Assembly (NCBI RefSeq): GCF_000015725.1
Contig: NC_008825.1
Coordinates: 620,001 to 684,000 of the forward strand
Reading direction: 5' to 3'
DNA: 64,000 nucleotides
DNA from: Methylibium petroleiphilum PM1
Lineage (GTDB): Bacteria; Pseudomonadota; Gammaproteobacteria; Burkholderiales; Burkholderiaceae_C
Under the pieces are notes generated by a model. That model searched no databases, was not told the origin of the DNA, and was given only the letters and a program-made list of their open reading frames with translations. Each line of letters begins with the position of its first letter. Positions within the stretch are counted from its first letter, which is position 1. Position numbers and translations under genes: made by a program. Positions 48,261 to 57,331 of this stretch are shown piece by piece.

Positions 48261-48865
48261 CCCGGGCTCCGCAGCAGCACGTCGATCCCGGCCTCGCGCA
48301 GCAGCTTGGCGGTGGCGATCAGCGGCAGGCCGATCAGGGCGGTCGGGTCGTCGGATTCGATCGCGTCGAGCAACGCGATACCCAGGCCTTCGGACTTGGC
48401 GCTGCCGGCGCAGTCGTAGGGCTGCTCTGCGCGCAGGTAGGCCTCGATCTCCGCGTCGCCCAGCGCCCTGAAACGCACCGCCACCGGCACACGCAGCAGT
48501 CGCTCGAAGCCGGTGGCCGGTCGCACCACCGCCAGCGCCGTCTGGAAGACCACGGTGCGGCCACTCATCGAACGCAGTTGCTCGACCGCGCGCTGGTGCC
48601 CGCCGGGCTTGCCGATCGGCGTGCCGTCCAGGTCGGCCACCTGGTCGGAGCCGATCACGACCGCGTCGGCATGGCGCGCCGCCACCTCGTGCGCCTTGGC
48701 GAGCGCCAGGCGCTCGGCCAGCGCGGCAGGGGCTTCGCCGGCGAGGGGCGTCTCGTCGACGCGCGGACTGTCCACCTCGAAGGGCACGCGCAGGCGCATC
48801 AACAGTTCGCGCCGGTAGCGCGAGGTGGAGCCGAGGATCAGGCGAGGCGGCGGCGTGGGGATCAT
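48257..48865 (-). CDS. maf: Maf family nucleotide pyrophosphatase
   Basis: A 202-residue house-cleaning pyrophosphatase. The Maf opening PRLILGSTSRYRRELLMRLRVPFEVDSPRVDE is present, followed by VVIGSDQVADLDGTPIGKPGG and CAGSAKSEGLGIALLDAIESDDPTALIGLPL. Sequence is closest in pattern to the YceF (7-methyl-GTP pyrophosphatase) subgroup. The start could be ATG 48865 or, 3 codons earlier, ATG 48874. It is divergent from yceD with only about 40 bp between, so the promoters must overlap. Confidence 0.92.
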   Translation of the reverse strand: MIPTPPPRLILGSTSRYRRELLMRLRVPFEVDSPRVDETPLAGEAPAALAERLALAKAHEVAARHADAVVIGSDQVADLDGTPIGKPGGHQRAVEQLRSMSGRTVVFQTALAVVRPATGFERLLRVPVAVRFRALGDAEIEAYLRAEQPYDCAGSAKSEGLGIALLDAIESDDPTALIGLPLIATAKLLREAGIDVLLRSPG

Positions 48866-48904
48866 GGGCGCCATTGTCGGTGCGGCGCATAAACTCCGGG
48901 CGCG

Positions 48905-49468
48905 ATGAAGCCGAGCGAACAGAACCCCTTGCGCCTGAACGTCGCCGGCCTGGCGGCGGACGCAGCCAGCTTGTCGGGTACGTGGTCGCTGACGACGCTG
49001 GAGCGTCTGGCGGCCAGCGCCCATGCCGATGCGCCGCCGGCCGCCGGGGACGAGGTTGTCTGGGCCGCCCGGGGCGAGCAGCGTCGGCGCACGGGTGGCA
49101 GCCCGGAGGTCTGGATGCACTTGCAGGCCCGCACGTCGGTCCGACTGCAGTGCCAGCGTTGCCTGGCGCCGGTCGAGGTCGCGCTGGACTGCGATCGGTG
49201 GTTCCAGTTCGTGGCGACCGAGGATGCCGCTGCCGCCCTCGATGCCGACAGCGAGGACGACGTGCTCGAACTGACCCGGGCGCTGGACCTGCGCGAACTC
49301 GTCGAGGACGAGTTCCTGCTGTCGTTGCCGGTGGTGCCGCGGCACGACCGTTGTCCCGAGCCGCTGGTCGTTACCGGCGATGTCCTGGCCGCCGAGCCCG
49401 TGGCGCCCGCGAAGGAGAACCCGTTCGCCGTGCTCCAGGCACTCAAGACGCCCAAGGCCGGCCACTGA
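48905..49468 (+). CDS. yceD: DUF177 (YceD) family protein, 23S rRNA accumulation
   Basis: A 187-residue protein with the DUF177 hallmark CQRCLAPVEVALDC (CxxC, about residues 80-93) and the acidic C-terminal segment DDVLELTRALDLRELVEDEFLLSLPVVPRH. YceD-type proteins precede rpmF in most bacteria and influence 23S rRNA levels. The position directly before rpmF confirms the family. Confidence 0.9.
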   Translation: MKPSEQNPLRLNVAGLAADAASLSGTWSLTTLERLAASAHADAPPAAGDEVVWAARGEQRRRTGGSPEVWMHLQARTSVRLQCQRCLAPVEVALDCDRWFQFVATEDAAAALDADSEDDVLELTRALDLRELVEDEFLLSLPVVPRHDRCPEPLVVTGDVLAAEPVAPAKENPFAVLQALKTPKAGH

Positions 49469-49492
49469 CCCGGCCAACGTTCCGGGTATACT
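49465..49492 (+). promoter_or_regulatory. Sigma-70 promoter of rpmF
   Basis: CTGACC (49465-49470) and TATACT (49487-49492) are spaced 16 bp apart and are followed by a GC-rich discriminator, CGCGGGC. The element lies at the end of yceD and about 160 bp before rpmF, implying an own promoter for rpmF and probably the fab genes. Confidence 0.5.
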
Positions 49493-49653
49493 CGCGGGCT
49501 GTTTTATATTTCTGCCGGGCTTGCCCGACATGAAAGCTGCCGGCGCATGGCGCTCCGGCATGGACCATCCGCCACGGTGCTCCGGTCGATCCGGGGGTGC
49601 CACGGCAGCGTCCGGCGTCTGGTCGCCGGGCACGCAAGACCCAGGAGCTCCTC

Positions 49654-49836
49654 ATGGCCGTTCAACAGAACAAGAAGTCCCCGTCGAAGCGCGGCATGCA
49701 CCGCTCGCACAACGCTCTGAACACCCCGGGCCTGGCGATCGAGCCGACCACCGGTGAAACCCATCTGCGCCACCACATCAGCGCTACCGGTTTCTACCGC
49801 GGCCGCAAGGTGCTGAAGACCAAGGCGGATGCCTGA
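49654..49836 (+). CDS. rpmF: 50S ribosomal protein L32
   Basis: A 60-residue protein, full length for L32: [20 protein letters not shown] followed by the [14 protein letters not shown] core ([20 protein letters not shown]). This version has no zinc-binding Cys, as is usual in betaproteobacteria. The ribosome binding site is AGGAG, 7 bp before the ATG. It is followed after 209 bp by plsX. Confidence 0.97.
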   Translation: MAVQQNKKSPSKRGMHRSHNALNTPGLAIEPTTGETHLRHHISATGFYRGRKVLKTKADA

Positions 49837-49845
49837 ATCGGTGCG

Positions 49846-49869
49846 GCCCGGCGCCTCGTGCGGCCGGGC
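49846..49869. other. Hairpin downstream of rpmF
   Basis: A 7-bp stem GCCCGGC/GCCGGGC with a 10-nt loop begins 10 bp after the rpmF stop. There is no T-run, so it may act only as an RNA-stabilising or partial attenuation structure in the rpmF-plsX interval. Confidence 0.35.
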
Positions 49870-50045
49870 AGCGTCATCCTGCTTCGCAACGCGCCCGGCA
49901 TGCCTGATTGAAGGCGGCCGGGCGTTGTCGTTGGTTCGGCGGCAACGTGCAAGCGCTGCTTCGCGCGTCACTTGCCACCGCTCCGCGCAAGGCTTAGCGT
50001 GTCGCCTGTGACCCGGCCAAGGCCCGCCTCCGCTCCGTCGACACC

Positions 50046-51152
50046 ATGAACGACCCGCTCGCTTCCGCTGCCGAGGCCCGGTCTGCCACGGTGCGCTTGG
50101 CCGTCGACTGCATGGGCGGCGACCATGGTCCTTCGGTCACGCTACCGGCCTGTCGGGCCTTCCTGGCGGCCCATCCCGGCGCCGAGCTGTTGCTCGTCGG
50201 ACGCCCCGAGGCGCTGGCGCCGGCGGCCGGCTGGGAGCGCTGCACGCTGGTGTCGGCGAGCGAGGTGGTCGCGATGGACGACCCCGTCGAGGTGGCCCTC
50301 CGGCGCAAGCGCGACTCGTCGCTGCGCGTCGCGATCAGCCAGGTCAAGCCGGTCGATGGCGTGGCGGCGGCGCAGGCCTGTGTCTCTGCGGGCAACACGG
50401 GGGCGCTGATGGCCGTGGCGCGCTATGTGCTCAAGACACTCGACGGCATCGATCGCCCGGCGATCGCTACCGTGATGCCGAACCAGCTCGATGGTCACAC
50501 CACCGTGCTCGATCTCGGCGCCAACGTCGACTGCACGGCCGAACACCTGCTGCAGTTCGCGGTGATGGGCAGCGCACTGGTGGCCGCCGTCGAGGGCAAG
50601 GCGAACCCGAGCGTCGGCCTGCTGAACATCGGCGAAGAGGCGATCAAGGGCAGCGAGACCATCAAGCGCGCCGGCGAATTGCTGCGCGCCGCAGCCGCCG
50701 GCGGCCAGCTCAACTTCGTCGGCAACGTCGAGGGCAACGACATCTTCACCGGCCGCACCGACATCGTCGTGTGCGACGGTTTCGTCGGCAATGTGGCGCT
50801 GAAGACGGCCGAAGGCCTGGCCTCGATGCTGTCGAGCTTCATTCGCCAGGAGTTCACCCGCAGCTGGTACAGCAAGCTGGCGGCGCTGGTGGCGTTGCCC
50901 GTGCTCAGGCACTTCAAGAACCGGGTCGACCACCGCCGCTACAACGGTGCGGCGCTGCTCGGCCTGCGCGGCCTGGTGTTCAAGAGCCACGGTTCGGCCG
51001 ATGCCTTTGCTTTCGAGCAGGCGCTCAACCGGGCTTATGATGCCGCGCGAAACCGACTGCTCGATCGGGTCCACGACCGCATCAGCGCGACGCTGCAGGC
51101 CCTGCCGGCCGATGCGGGCGCGCCGGACGGTCAGGTGCCCGAAGCCGCATGA
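50046..51152 (+). CDS. plsX: Phosphate acyltransferase PlsX
   Basis: A 368-residue enzyme. [25 protein letters not shown] opens the protein; [26 protein letters not shown] and [26 protein letters not shown] are conserved PlsX stretches. It makes acyl-phosphate from acyl-ACP for phospholipid synthesis. It overlaps fabH by 4 bp, so the two are coupled. The C-terminal ~25 residues are unconserved. Confidence 0.96.
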   Translation: MNDPLASAAEARSATVRLAVDCMGGDHGPSVTLPACRAFLAAHPGAELLLVGRPEALAPAAGWERCTLVSASEVVAMDDPVEVALRRKRDSSLRVAISQVKPVDGVAAAQACVSAGNTGALMAVARYVLKTLDGIDRPAIATVMPNQLDGHTTVLDLGANVDCTAEHLLQFAVMGSALVAAVEGKANPSVGLLNIGEEAIKGSETIKRAGELLRAAAAGGQLNFVGNVEGNDIFTGRTDIVVCDGFVGNVALKTAEGLASMLSSFIRQEFTRSWYSKLAALVALPVLRHFKNRVDHRRYNGAALLGLRGLVFKSHGSADAFAFEQALNRAYDAARNRLLDRVHDRISATLQALPADAGAPDGQVPEAA

Positions 51153-52147
51153 CCCCCTCTGCCTCTTCCCTTCCTCGCTACGCGCGCATCACCGGCACCG
51201 GCAGCTACTTGCCGCCGCGTCGCCTGACCAACGCCCAACTCGCCGCCGAGCTGGCTCAGAGCGGCGTCGAGACCTCCGATGAATGGATCGTCGAGCGCAC
51301 CGGTATCCGCGCTCGCCACTTCGCGGCGACCGACGTCGCCTGCAGCGACCTGGCCGTCGAAGCCGCTCGCCATGCGCTCGAGGCAGCAGGGCGGCAGGCG
51401 GCCGAAATCGACCTGATCATCGTGGCGACCTCCACGCCCGACATGGTCTTCCCCTCGACAGCCTGCATCGTGCAGCACAAGCTCGGTGTCGCCGGCTGCC
51501 CGGCCTTCGACCTGCAGGCGGTGTGTTCCGGCTTCGTCTATGCGCTGTCGGTGGCCGATGCCATGATCCGCACGGGCGCCGCCAGCAGGGCGCTCGTGAT
51601 CGGTGCCGAGGTGTTCTCCCGCATCCTCGATTTCAAGGATCGCACCACCTGCGTGCTGTTCGGCGACGGTGCCGGTGCCGTGGTGCTGGAGGCCAGCGAC
51701 ACGCCGGGCATCCTGGCGACCGAACTGCATGCCGACGGCAGCCATGTGGGCATCCTGTGCGTGCCGGGCACGGTCGCTGGCGGCCACGTCACCGGCGATC
51801 CGCTGCTCAAGATGGACGGACAGGCGGTGTTCAAGCTCGCCGTCCGGGTGCTCGACGAGGCGGCGCGCGCGGTGCTGGCCAAGGCCGGCCGCCAGGAGGC
51901 GGACGTCGACTGGCTGATTCCGCACCAAGCCAACATCCGCATCATGCAGGGCACGGCCAAGAAGCTGAAGCTGCCGCTGGAGAAGCTGGTCGTGACCGTC
52001 GACGAGCACGGCAATACGTCGGCCGCCTCGGTGCCGCTGGCGCTGGACCACGCGGTGCGCAGCGGCCGGGTCAAGCCGGGCGACACGGTGATGCTCGAAG
52101 GCGTGGGCGGCGGCTTCACCTGGGGCGCGGTGCTGCTCGACCTGTGA
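51149..52147 (+). CDS. fabH: 3-oxoacyl-ACP synthase III
   Basis: A 332-residue condensing enzyme. The catalytic Cys is C126 in [16 protein letters not shown]. His and Asn of the triad are seen in [19 protein letters not shown] and [16 protein letters not shown]. It condenses acetyl-CoA with malonyl-ACP to start fatty-acid synthesis. It is coupled to plsX by an ATGA overlap and lies 52 bp before fabD. Confidence 0.97.
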   Translation: MTPSASSLPRYARITGTGSYLPPRRLTNAQLAAELAQSGVETSDEWIVERTGIRARHFAATDVACSDLAVEAARHALEAAGRQAAEIDLIIVATSTPDMVFPSTACIVQHKLGVAGCPAFDLQAVCSGFVYALSVADAMIRTGAASRALVIGAEVFSRILDFKDRTTCVLFGDGAGAVVLEASDTPGILATELHADGSHVGILCVPGTVAGGHVTGDPLLKMDGQAVFKLAVRVLDEAARAVLAKAGRQEADVDWLIPHQANIRIMQGTAKKLKLPLEKLVVTVDEHGNTSAASVPLALDHAVRSGRVKPGDTVMLEGVGGGFTWGAVLLDL

Positions 52148-52199
52148 TCGGCGCCGGGCCCGCCCGGCCAGAAGCCATAAGAAGATTGGGAAGTTCTCG

Positions 52200-53138
52200 A
52201 TGTCCGCATTCGCATTTGTCTTTCCCGGCCAGGGCTCCCAGACCGTCGGCATGCTCGACGCCTGGGGCGATCACCCGGTCGTGGGCGAGACCCTGGCCGA
52301 AGCCTCGCAGGCGCTCGGCGAGGATCTGGTCGCGCTGATCCGGTCGGGTCCGAAGGAGGCGCTGGACCTCACCTCGAACACCCAGCCGGTGATGCTCGCA
52401 GCCAGCATCGCCTGCTACCGTGCCTGGCTGGCCGAGACCGGCCGGTCGCCGTCGATCGTGGCTGGGCACTCGCTGGGCGAGTACAGCGCCCTGGTGGCGG
52501 CCGGCGTGCTGAGCCTGGCGGACGCGGTGCCGCTGGTCCGGCTGCGGGCGCAGGCGATGCAGGACGCGGTGCCGGTCGGCGCCGGCGCCATGGCGGCCAT
52601 CCTCGGGCTGGACGCCGATGCGGTGCGCGCCGGGTGTGCCGACGCCGAGGCGGCGACCGGCGAGTCGGTGCAGGCGGCCAACTACAACGACCCGAAGCAG
52701 ACCGTGATCTCCGGCAGCAAGCTCGCCGTCGACAAGGCCTGCGAACTGCTGAAGGCGGCCGGTGCCAAGCGGGCGCTCCCGCTGGCGGTGTCGGCACCTT
52801 TCCATTCGAGCCTGATGAAGCCGGCGGCCGAGCGGCTGCGCCAGCGCCTTGTCGATGTGGCGCTGGCCGCGCCGGCCATTCCGGTGCTGAACAACATCGA
52901 CGTCGCCGTCGAGTCCGAGCCGGCGGCGATCCGCGACGCGCTCTACCGCCAGGCCTTCGGTCCGGTCCGCTGGGTCGAGACGGTGCAGGCGCTCAAGGCC
53001 CGCGGTGTGTCGACCGTCGTGGAGTGCGGGCCGGGCAAGGTGCTGGCCGGGCTGGTGAAGCGGGTCGATGCCGAGCTGGCCGTGCTGAACATCTTCGATC
53101 CGGCCAGCCTGGCCGAGACCCAAGGAGCCCTGGCATGA
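52200..53138 (+). CDS. fabD: Malonyl-CoA:ACP transacylase
   Basis: A 312-residue acyltransferase. FAFVFPGQGSQTVGML opens the protein, the nucleophile is S91 in AGHSLGEYSALVAAG, and the catalytic His region is LAVSAPFHSSLMKPAAERL. It loads malonyl groups on ACP. It overlaps fabG by 4 bp. Confidence 0.97.
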   Translation: MSAFAFVFPGQGSQTVGMLDAWGDHPVVGETLAEASQALGEDLVALIRSGPKEALDLTSNTQPVMLAASIACYRAWLAETGRSPSIVAGHSLGEYSALVAAGVLSLADAVPLVRLRAQAMQDAVPVGAGAMAAILGLDADAVRAGCADAEAATGESVQAANYNDPKQTVISGSKLAVDKACELLKAAGAKRALPLAVSAPFHSSLMKPAAERLRQRLVDVALAAPAIPVLNNIDVAVESEPAAIRDALYRQAFGPVRWVETVQALKARGVSTVVECGPGKVLAGLVKRVDAELAVLNIFDPASLAETQGALA

Positions 53139-53884
53139 GCGCGGACGCTTCGGTGACGACGCAGGTGGCCCTGGTGACGGGCGCGAGCCGCGGCATCGGC
53201 CGCGCGATCGCGACCACGCTGGCCGAGCGCGGCTTCAAGGTCGTCGGCACGGCGACCAGTGAATCCGGCGCGGCAGCAATCGGCGAGGCGCTGGCCCCCC
53301 TGGGCGGCCGCGGGTTGGTGCTGAACGTGAACGACGGCGCGGCGCTTGAGGCGGCAGTCGACACCATCGTCAAGCAGGACGGCGGACTGCACGTGCTGGT
53401 CAACAACGCCGGCATCACGCGTGACACGCTGTCGATGCGCATGAAGGACGACGACTGGGACGCCGTGCTCGACACCAACCTGAAGGCGGTGTTCCGTGCC
53501 AGCCGCGCGGTGATCCGGCCGATGATGAAGCAGCGCTACGGTCGCATCGTCAACATCACCTCGGTGGTGGGGGCAAGCGGCAATCCGGGCCAGGCCAACT
53601 ACGCTGCGGCGAAGGCCGGCGTCGCCGGCATGACGCGCTCGCTGGCCCGTGAACTGGGCAGCCGGGGCATCACGGTCAACTGCGTGGCGCCGGGTTTCAT
53701 CGCGACCGACATGACCGACGGACTGCCCGAGGCGCAGAAGGCCGCGCTGCTGGGGCAGATCCCGCTGGGGCGCCTGGGCGCGCCGGAGGAGATCGCCGAT
53801 GCGGTGGCCTTCCTGGCGTCGAGACAGGCCGGCTACATCACGGGGACCGAACTGCACGTCAACGGCGGCATGTTCATGAATTGA
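53135..53884 (+). CDS. fabG: 3-oxoacyl-ACP reductase
   Basis: A 249-residue SDR reductase. NADP motif ALVTGASRGIGRAIATTLAE, NNAGITRD, the catalytic Ser in NITSVVGASGNPGQ and the Tyr-Lys pair in NYAAAKAGVAGMTRSLA. It reduces 3-oxoacyl-ACP in chain elongation. The start ATG at 53135 overlaps the fabD stop. Confidence 0.97.
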   Translation: MSADASVTTQVALVTGASRGIGRAIATTLAERGFKVVGTATSESGAAAIGEALAPLGGRGLVLNVNDGAALEAAVDTIVKQDGGLHVLVNNAGITRDTLSMRMKDDDWDAVLDTNLKAVFRASRAVIRPMMKQRYGRIVNITSVVGASGNPGQANYAAAKAGVAGMTRSLARELGSRGITVNCVAPGFIATDMTDGLPEAQKAALLGQIPLGRLGAPEEIADAVAFLASRQAGYITGTELHVNGGMFMN

Positions 53885-53959
53885 TCGTCGAACAGAGCGC
53901 GGTGCGACCCGTCGCCCCGGGGTCGCGCCGCTGCGCCGGAGCTGTCACGCCGGAGCAAC

Positions 53960-53978
53960 TAGAATCACGGGCTGTTTT
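53960..53978 (+). promoter_or_regulatory. Candidate -10/discriminator block upstream of acpP
   Basis: TAGAATCACGGGCTGTTTT sits 23 bp before the acpP start and is nearly the same as the block at 49487-49505 upstream of rpmF (16/19 identical). A -10-like TAGAAT with GC-rich discriminator is visible, but no clear -35 was found. Confidence 0.4.
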
Positions 53979-54001
53979 TGCAAACTCTCCTTGGAGGAGT
54001 C

Positions 54002-54241
54002 ATGAGCGACATCGAAGCACGCGTCAAGAAGATCATCGCCGAGCAACTCGGCGTGGCCGAAGGCGAGGTCACCAATGAAAAAGCCTTCGTCGCCGATCTG
54101 GGCGCGGATTCGCTGGACACCGTGGAACTGGTGATGGCACTCGAGGACGAGTTCAGCATCGAGATCCCCGATGAAGAGGCGGAGAAGATCACGACTGTGC
54201 AGCTCGCGATCGACTACGCCAAGAGTCACGCCAAGGCCTGA
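54002..54241 (+). CDS. acpP: Acyl carrier protein
   Basis: A 79-residue acidic protein with the phosphopantetheine serine S37 in [20 protein letters not shown]. The sequence is a textbook ACP. A strong ribosome site (TTGGAGGAG) precedes the ATG. It lies between fabG and fabF and carries the growing fatty acid chain. Confidence 0.98.
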   Translation: MSDIEARVKKIIAEQLGVAEGEVTNEKAFVADLGADSLDTVELVMALEDEFSIEIPDEEAEKITTVQLAIDYAKSHAKA

Positions 54242-54279
54242 CGGCCGCGGTTTCCGTTTCATTCGTTTCTCTACAGCGC

Positions 54280-55524
54280 ATGAGCCGTCGTCGCGTCGTG
54301 GTGACCGGGCTCGGTCTCGTCACCCCCCTGGGCAACACGGTGGACGAGTCCTGGTCGCGGCTCGTGGCTGGCCAGTCCGGCATCGCCACCGTCACCAAGT
54401 TCGATGCCACCAAGCTGGCCTGCCACATCGCCGGCGAGGTGAAGGGTTTCCAGATCGAGGATTACATCCCCGCCAAGGAAGCCCGGCACATGGACACCTT
54501 CATCCACTACGGCCTCGCAGCGTCGCTGCAGGCAGTGAAGGATGCCGGGCTGCCCACGGGCGATGCGCTGAACGAGGAGCAGGCCGAGCGCATCGGTTGC
54601 CTCGTCGGCTCGGGCATCGGCGGCCTGCCGCTGATCGAGGAGACCCACGCGGAGTACGCGGCACGCGGGGCGCGGCGGATCTCGCCGTTCTTCGTGCCGG
54701 CCTCGATCATCAACATGATCTCGGGGCATCTGTCGATCCAGTGCGGCTTCACGGGGCCGAACCTCGCGATCGTGACTGCCTGCACCACCGGCCTGCACTG
54801 CATCGGACAGTCGGCCCGCATGATCGAGGCCGGCGATGCTGACGCGATGATCGCTGGCGGTGCCGAGTCGACCGTCTCGCCGCTCGGCATCGGTGGCTTC
54901 GCCGCGGCACGTGCGCTGTCGACCCGCAACGACGATCCGGCCACCGCCTCGCGCCCCTGGGATCGCGACCGCGACGGCTTCGTGCTCGGCGAAGGGGCCG
55001 GCGTGATGGTGCTCGAGGAGTACGAGCACGCCAAGGCCCGCGGCGCACGGATCTATGCGGAGCTGGCCGGCTTCGGCATGGGCGCGGACGCCTTCCACAT
55101 GACGGCGCCCAACGTGGACGGCCCGAAGCGTGCGATGAAGGCCGCGTTGCGCAGCGCGGGAATCGAAGCGGGTCAGGTGCAGTACCTGAACGCGCACGGC
55201 ACCTCGACGCCGCTGGGCGATCTGAACGAGAGTAACGCGATCAAGCTGGCCTTCGGCGATCACGCGAAGAAGCTGGTGGTCAATTCCACCAAGTCGATGA
55301 CCGGTCACCTGCTTGGCGGCGCAGGCGGCATCGAATCGGTGTTCACCGTGCTCGCGATCCGCGACCAGGTGTCGCCGCCCACGATCAACATCTTCAACCA
55401 GGATCCCGAGTGCGACCTGGACTACTGCGCGAACACTGCGCGCGAGATGAAGATCGAGCACGCCGTGAAGAACAACTTCGGTTTCGGCGGCACCAACGGC
55501 ACGCTGGTGTTCAAGCGCGTCTGA
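54280..55524 (+). CDS. fabF: 3-oxoacyl-ACP synthase II
   Basis: A 414-residue condensing enzyme. Catalytic Cys is C168 in AIVTACTTGLHCIGQSARMI; His residues are seen in NAHGTSTPLGDLNE and STKSMTGHLLGGAGG. The C-terminal KNNFGFGGTNGTLVFKR is standard. It elongates acyl-ACP and controls unsaturated chain length. Confidence 0.98.
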   Translation: MSRRRVVVTGLGLVTPLGNTVDESWSRLVAGQSGIATVTKFDATKLACHIAGEVKGFQIEDYIPAKEARHMDTFIHYGLAASLQAVKDAGLPTGDALNEEQAERIGCLVGSGIGGLPLIEETHAEYAARGARRISPFFVPASIINMISGHLSIQCGFTGPNLAIVTACTTGLHCIGQSARMIEAGDADAMIAGGAESTVSPLGIGGFAAARALSTRNDDPATASRPWDRDRDGFVLGEGAGVMVLEEYEHAKARGARIYAELAGFGMGADAFHMTAPNVDGPKRAMKAALRSAGIEAGQVQYLNAHGTSTPLGDLNESNAIKLAFGDHAKKLVVNSTKSMTGHLLGGAGGIESVFTVLAIRDQVSPPTINIFNQDPECDLDYCANTAREMKIEHAVKNNFGFGGTNGTLVFKRV

Positions 55525-55557
55525 CGCGCGTGCCGGCCCTGAGCATTTCCCTGAACG

Positions 55558-56022
55558 ATGCGTGCGGCTCCCGCCGTGGCGGTGACGGCGTGTCCGGGGC
55601 TGGCGCGAGCGGTGCTGCGACTCCTGTCGGCGCTGGCCGTGGGCGTGACCGCGCTGTGGGCGCTGCAGCGCGGCGACGGTCTCGCGGCGACCATCACCAG
55701 CCTGGTCGTGGCTGGCGTGGCGTGTTTGCTGTGGCGAGATCGGCGAGCCTCCGCGCAGTATCTGAAGTGGGACGGCGTCGACTGGTGGTTGGCCGCGCCG
55801 GTGGATGCGTCGGAACCGCGCGTAGGCAAGGTGGCGGTGGCGCTCGACCTGGATCGCTGGTTGCTGCTGCGCTTTCGGGCGGGCGGCCTCGAAGTTCCGG
55901 CGCCCGGACCCCGTACGCGCTGGCTGGCGTTGCGGCGCCACGAGCATCCGGCCGAATGGCATGCGCTGCGCTGTGCGCTCTATTCGCCCGCGGCATCGTC
56001 CGGCGCATCGGAAGGTCCCTGA
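55558..56022 (+). CDS. Small membrane protein between fabF and rpoE, YgfX-like topology
   Basis: A 154-residue protein. Two hydrophobic helices (LARAVLRLLSALAVGVTALWA and GLAATITSLVVAGVACLLW) form an N-terminal hairpin, followed by a soluble beta-rich domain (QYLKWDGVDWWLAAP; VALDLDRWLLLRFRAG). The topology resembles YgfX/CptA proteins, but I see no decisive motif. The stop is 3 bp before the rpoE start, so it is probably co-translated with the sigma factor. Confidence 0.7.
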   Translation: MRAAPAVAVTACPGLARAVLRLLSALAVGVTALWALQRGDGLAATITSLVVAGVACLLWRDRRASAQYLKWDGVDWWLAAPVDASEPRVGKVAVALDLDRWLLLRFRAGGLEVPAPGPRTRWLALRRHEHPAEWHALRCALYSPAASSGASEGP

Positions 56023-56025
56023 GCC

Positions 56026-56646
56026 GTGGCTGAGCCGACCAGTCCTGACAACGACGCCCTGCTGGTCGACCGCGTCAAGCAGGGCGACGTACGCGCCTTC
56101 GAGATGCTGGTCGTCAAGTACCAGCGGCGGATCGAGCGCCTGATCGGGCGCATGGTGCGCGACGTCGACCTGGTCCAGGACATCGCGCAGGAGACCTTCA
56201 TCCGCGCCTACCGGGCGATCCCGCAGTTCCGTGGCGAGAGCCAGTTCTACACCTGGCTGTACCGGATCGCGGTCAACACGGCCAAGAAGACCCTCGGCGA
56301 CCTGAAGCGAGACCTGCTCGTGACCGAATCGGCACGGGCCGGCCGGGACGAGGACGGCGATGAAACTTCCCGGGTCGAGAACGAACTAACCGACGGCGAG
56401 ACGCCTGACGCCTTGCTGGCATCGAAACAGATCGCCAATGCGGTGAACTCCGCGATCGAGGATCTGTCCGAAGATCTGAGGCAGGCGATCACGCTGCGCG
56501 AGATCGAAGGCCTGAGCTACGAAGAGATCGCTGACGTGATGAATTGCCCGATCGGGACGGTGCGGTCGCGCATTTTCCGGGCGCGCGAGGCGATCGCGGA
56601 GCGTTTGCGCCCGATGCTGGAGCAGCGCTCCGGCGAGCGCTGGTGA
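56026..56646 (+). CDS. rpoE: RNA polymerase sigma factor RpoE (ECF, sigma-E)
   Basis: A 206-residue ECF sigma factor starting at GTG 56026. Region 2 is FEMLVVKYQRRIERLIGRMVRDVDLVQDIAQETFIRAYRAI; region 4 is LREIEGLSYEEIADVMNCPIGTVRSRIFRAREAI. It directs the envelope-stress response and is held by the anti-sigma factor encoded next. Its close packing with rseA, rseB and mucD is the conserved proteobacterial arrangement. Confidence 0.96.
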   Translation: MAEPTSPDNDALLVDRVKQGDVRAFEMLVVKYQRRIERLIGRMVRDVDLVQDIAQETFIRAYRAIPQFRGESQFYTWLYRIAVNTAKKTLGDLKRDLLVTESARAGRDEDGDETSRVENELTDGETPDALLASKQIANAVNSAIEDLSEDLRQAITLREIEGLSYEEIADVMNCPIGTVRSRIFRAREAIAERLRPMLEQRSGERW

Positions 56647-56684
56647 GTAGTGTGGGCGAGCCCAGGGGCCAACGGAGTGTTCAG

Positions 56685-57329
56685 ATGAGCAATGTCGAGA
56701 ACCTGCAGGGGGCCGAGGCCCTTTCGGCCCTGGTCGATGGCGAGGCCGACGCCGGCACGGCGGCCTCGCTCAGCGCGCGCTGGCGTGACGAGGCGGCTTT
56801 GCGCGAACGCTGGCACAGCTACCAGCTGATCGGTGACGTGCTGCGCTCCGAGGAGCTCGCCGGCGGGGGGCGCGACGCGGCGTTCCTTCAGCGTCTGCGC
56901 GCGCAGCTCGACCGGGAGCCGGTCGTTCTGGCGCCCCGGGCCGATCGGGTGGCCGAGGAGTCCGCTGCGGCGTTGCCCAGGCAGCGGGCCGCTGGTGGGG
57001 GATTGCGCCGCTGGGCCACGCCGGCCGCAGTGGCGGCGGGTTTCCTGGCCGTGATCGGGTCGTTGGCCGTGACCCGCCTGTCGGGGCCGCAGGCGGACGC
57101 GCCGCAGCTGGCGCAGGCGCCAGTGGTGCCGGCCGAGGCGCCCCAGCGGGTCGTCCTGTCCGCGCCCGCCGATCAGGTCGAGCCTGCCAGCGGCGTGCTG
57201 ATCCGCGATGCCCGCCTCGATCAGTATCTGGCGGCGCACAAGCAGTTCGGTGGCAGCTCGGCCTTGAGCGTGCCGTCGGGTTTCCTGCGCAGCGCGACCT
57301 ACGACGGCGCCACGGCGGCCGCGCGCTGA
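56685..57329 (+). CDS. rseA: Anti-sigma-E factor RseA/MucA
   Basis: A 214-residue protein. The N-terminal RseA domain (LSALVDGEADAGTAASLSARWRDEAALRERWHSYQLIGDVLRSEEL) binds sigma-E. A single membrane helix (WATPAAVAAGFLAVIGSLAVT, about residues 106-126) precedes a periplasmic tail. Regulated proteolysis of such proteins releases sigma-E. The ATG at 56685 has a GGAG site upstream; it starts 38 bp after rpoE. Confidence 0.9.
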   Translation: MSNVENLQGAEALSALVDGEADAGTAASLSARWRDEAALRERWHSYQLIGDVLRSEELAGGGRDAAFLQRLRAQLDREPVVLAPRADRVAEESAAALPRQRAAGGGLRRWATPAAVAAGFLAVIGSLAVTRLSGPQADAPQLAQAPVVPAEAPQRVVLSAPADQVEPASGVLIRDARLDQYLAAHKQFGGSSALSVPSGFLRSATYDGATAAAR

Positions 57330-57331
57330 AC

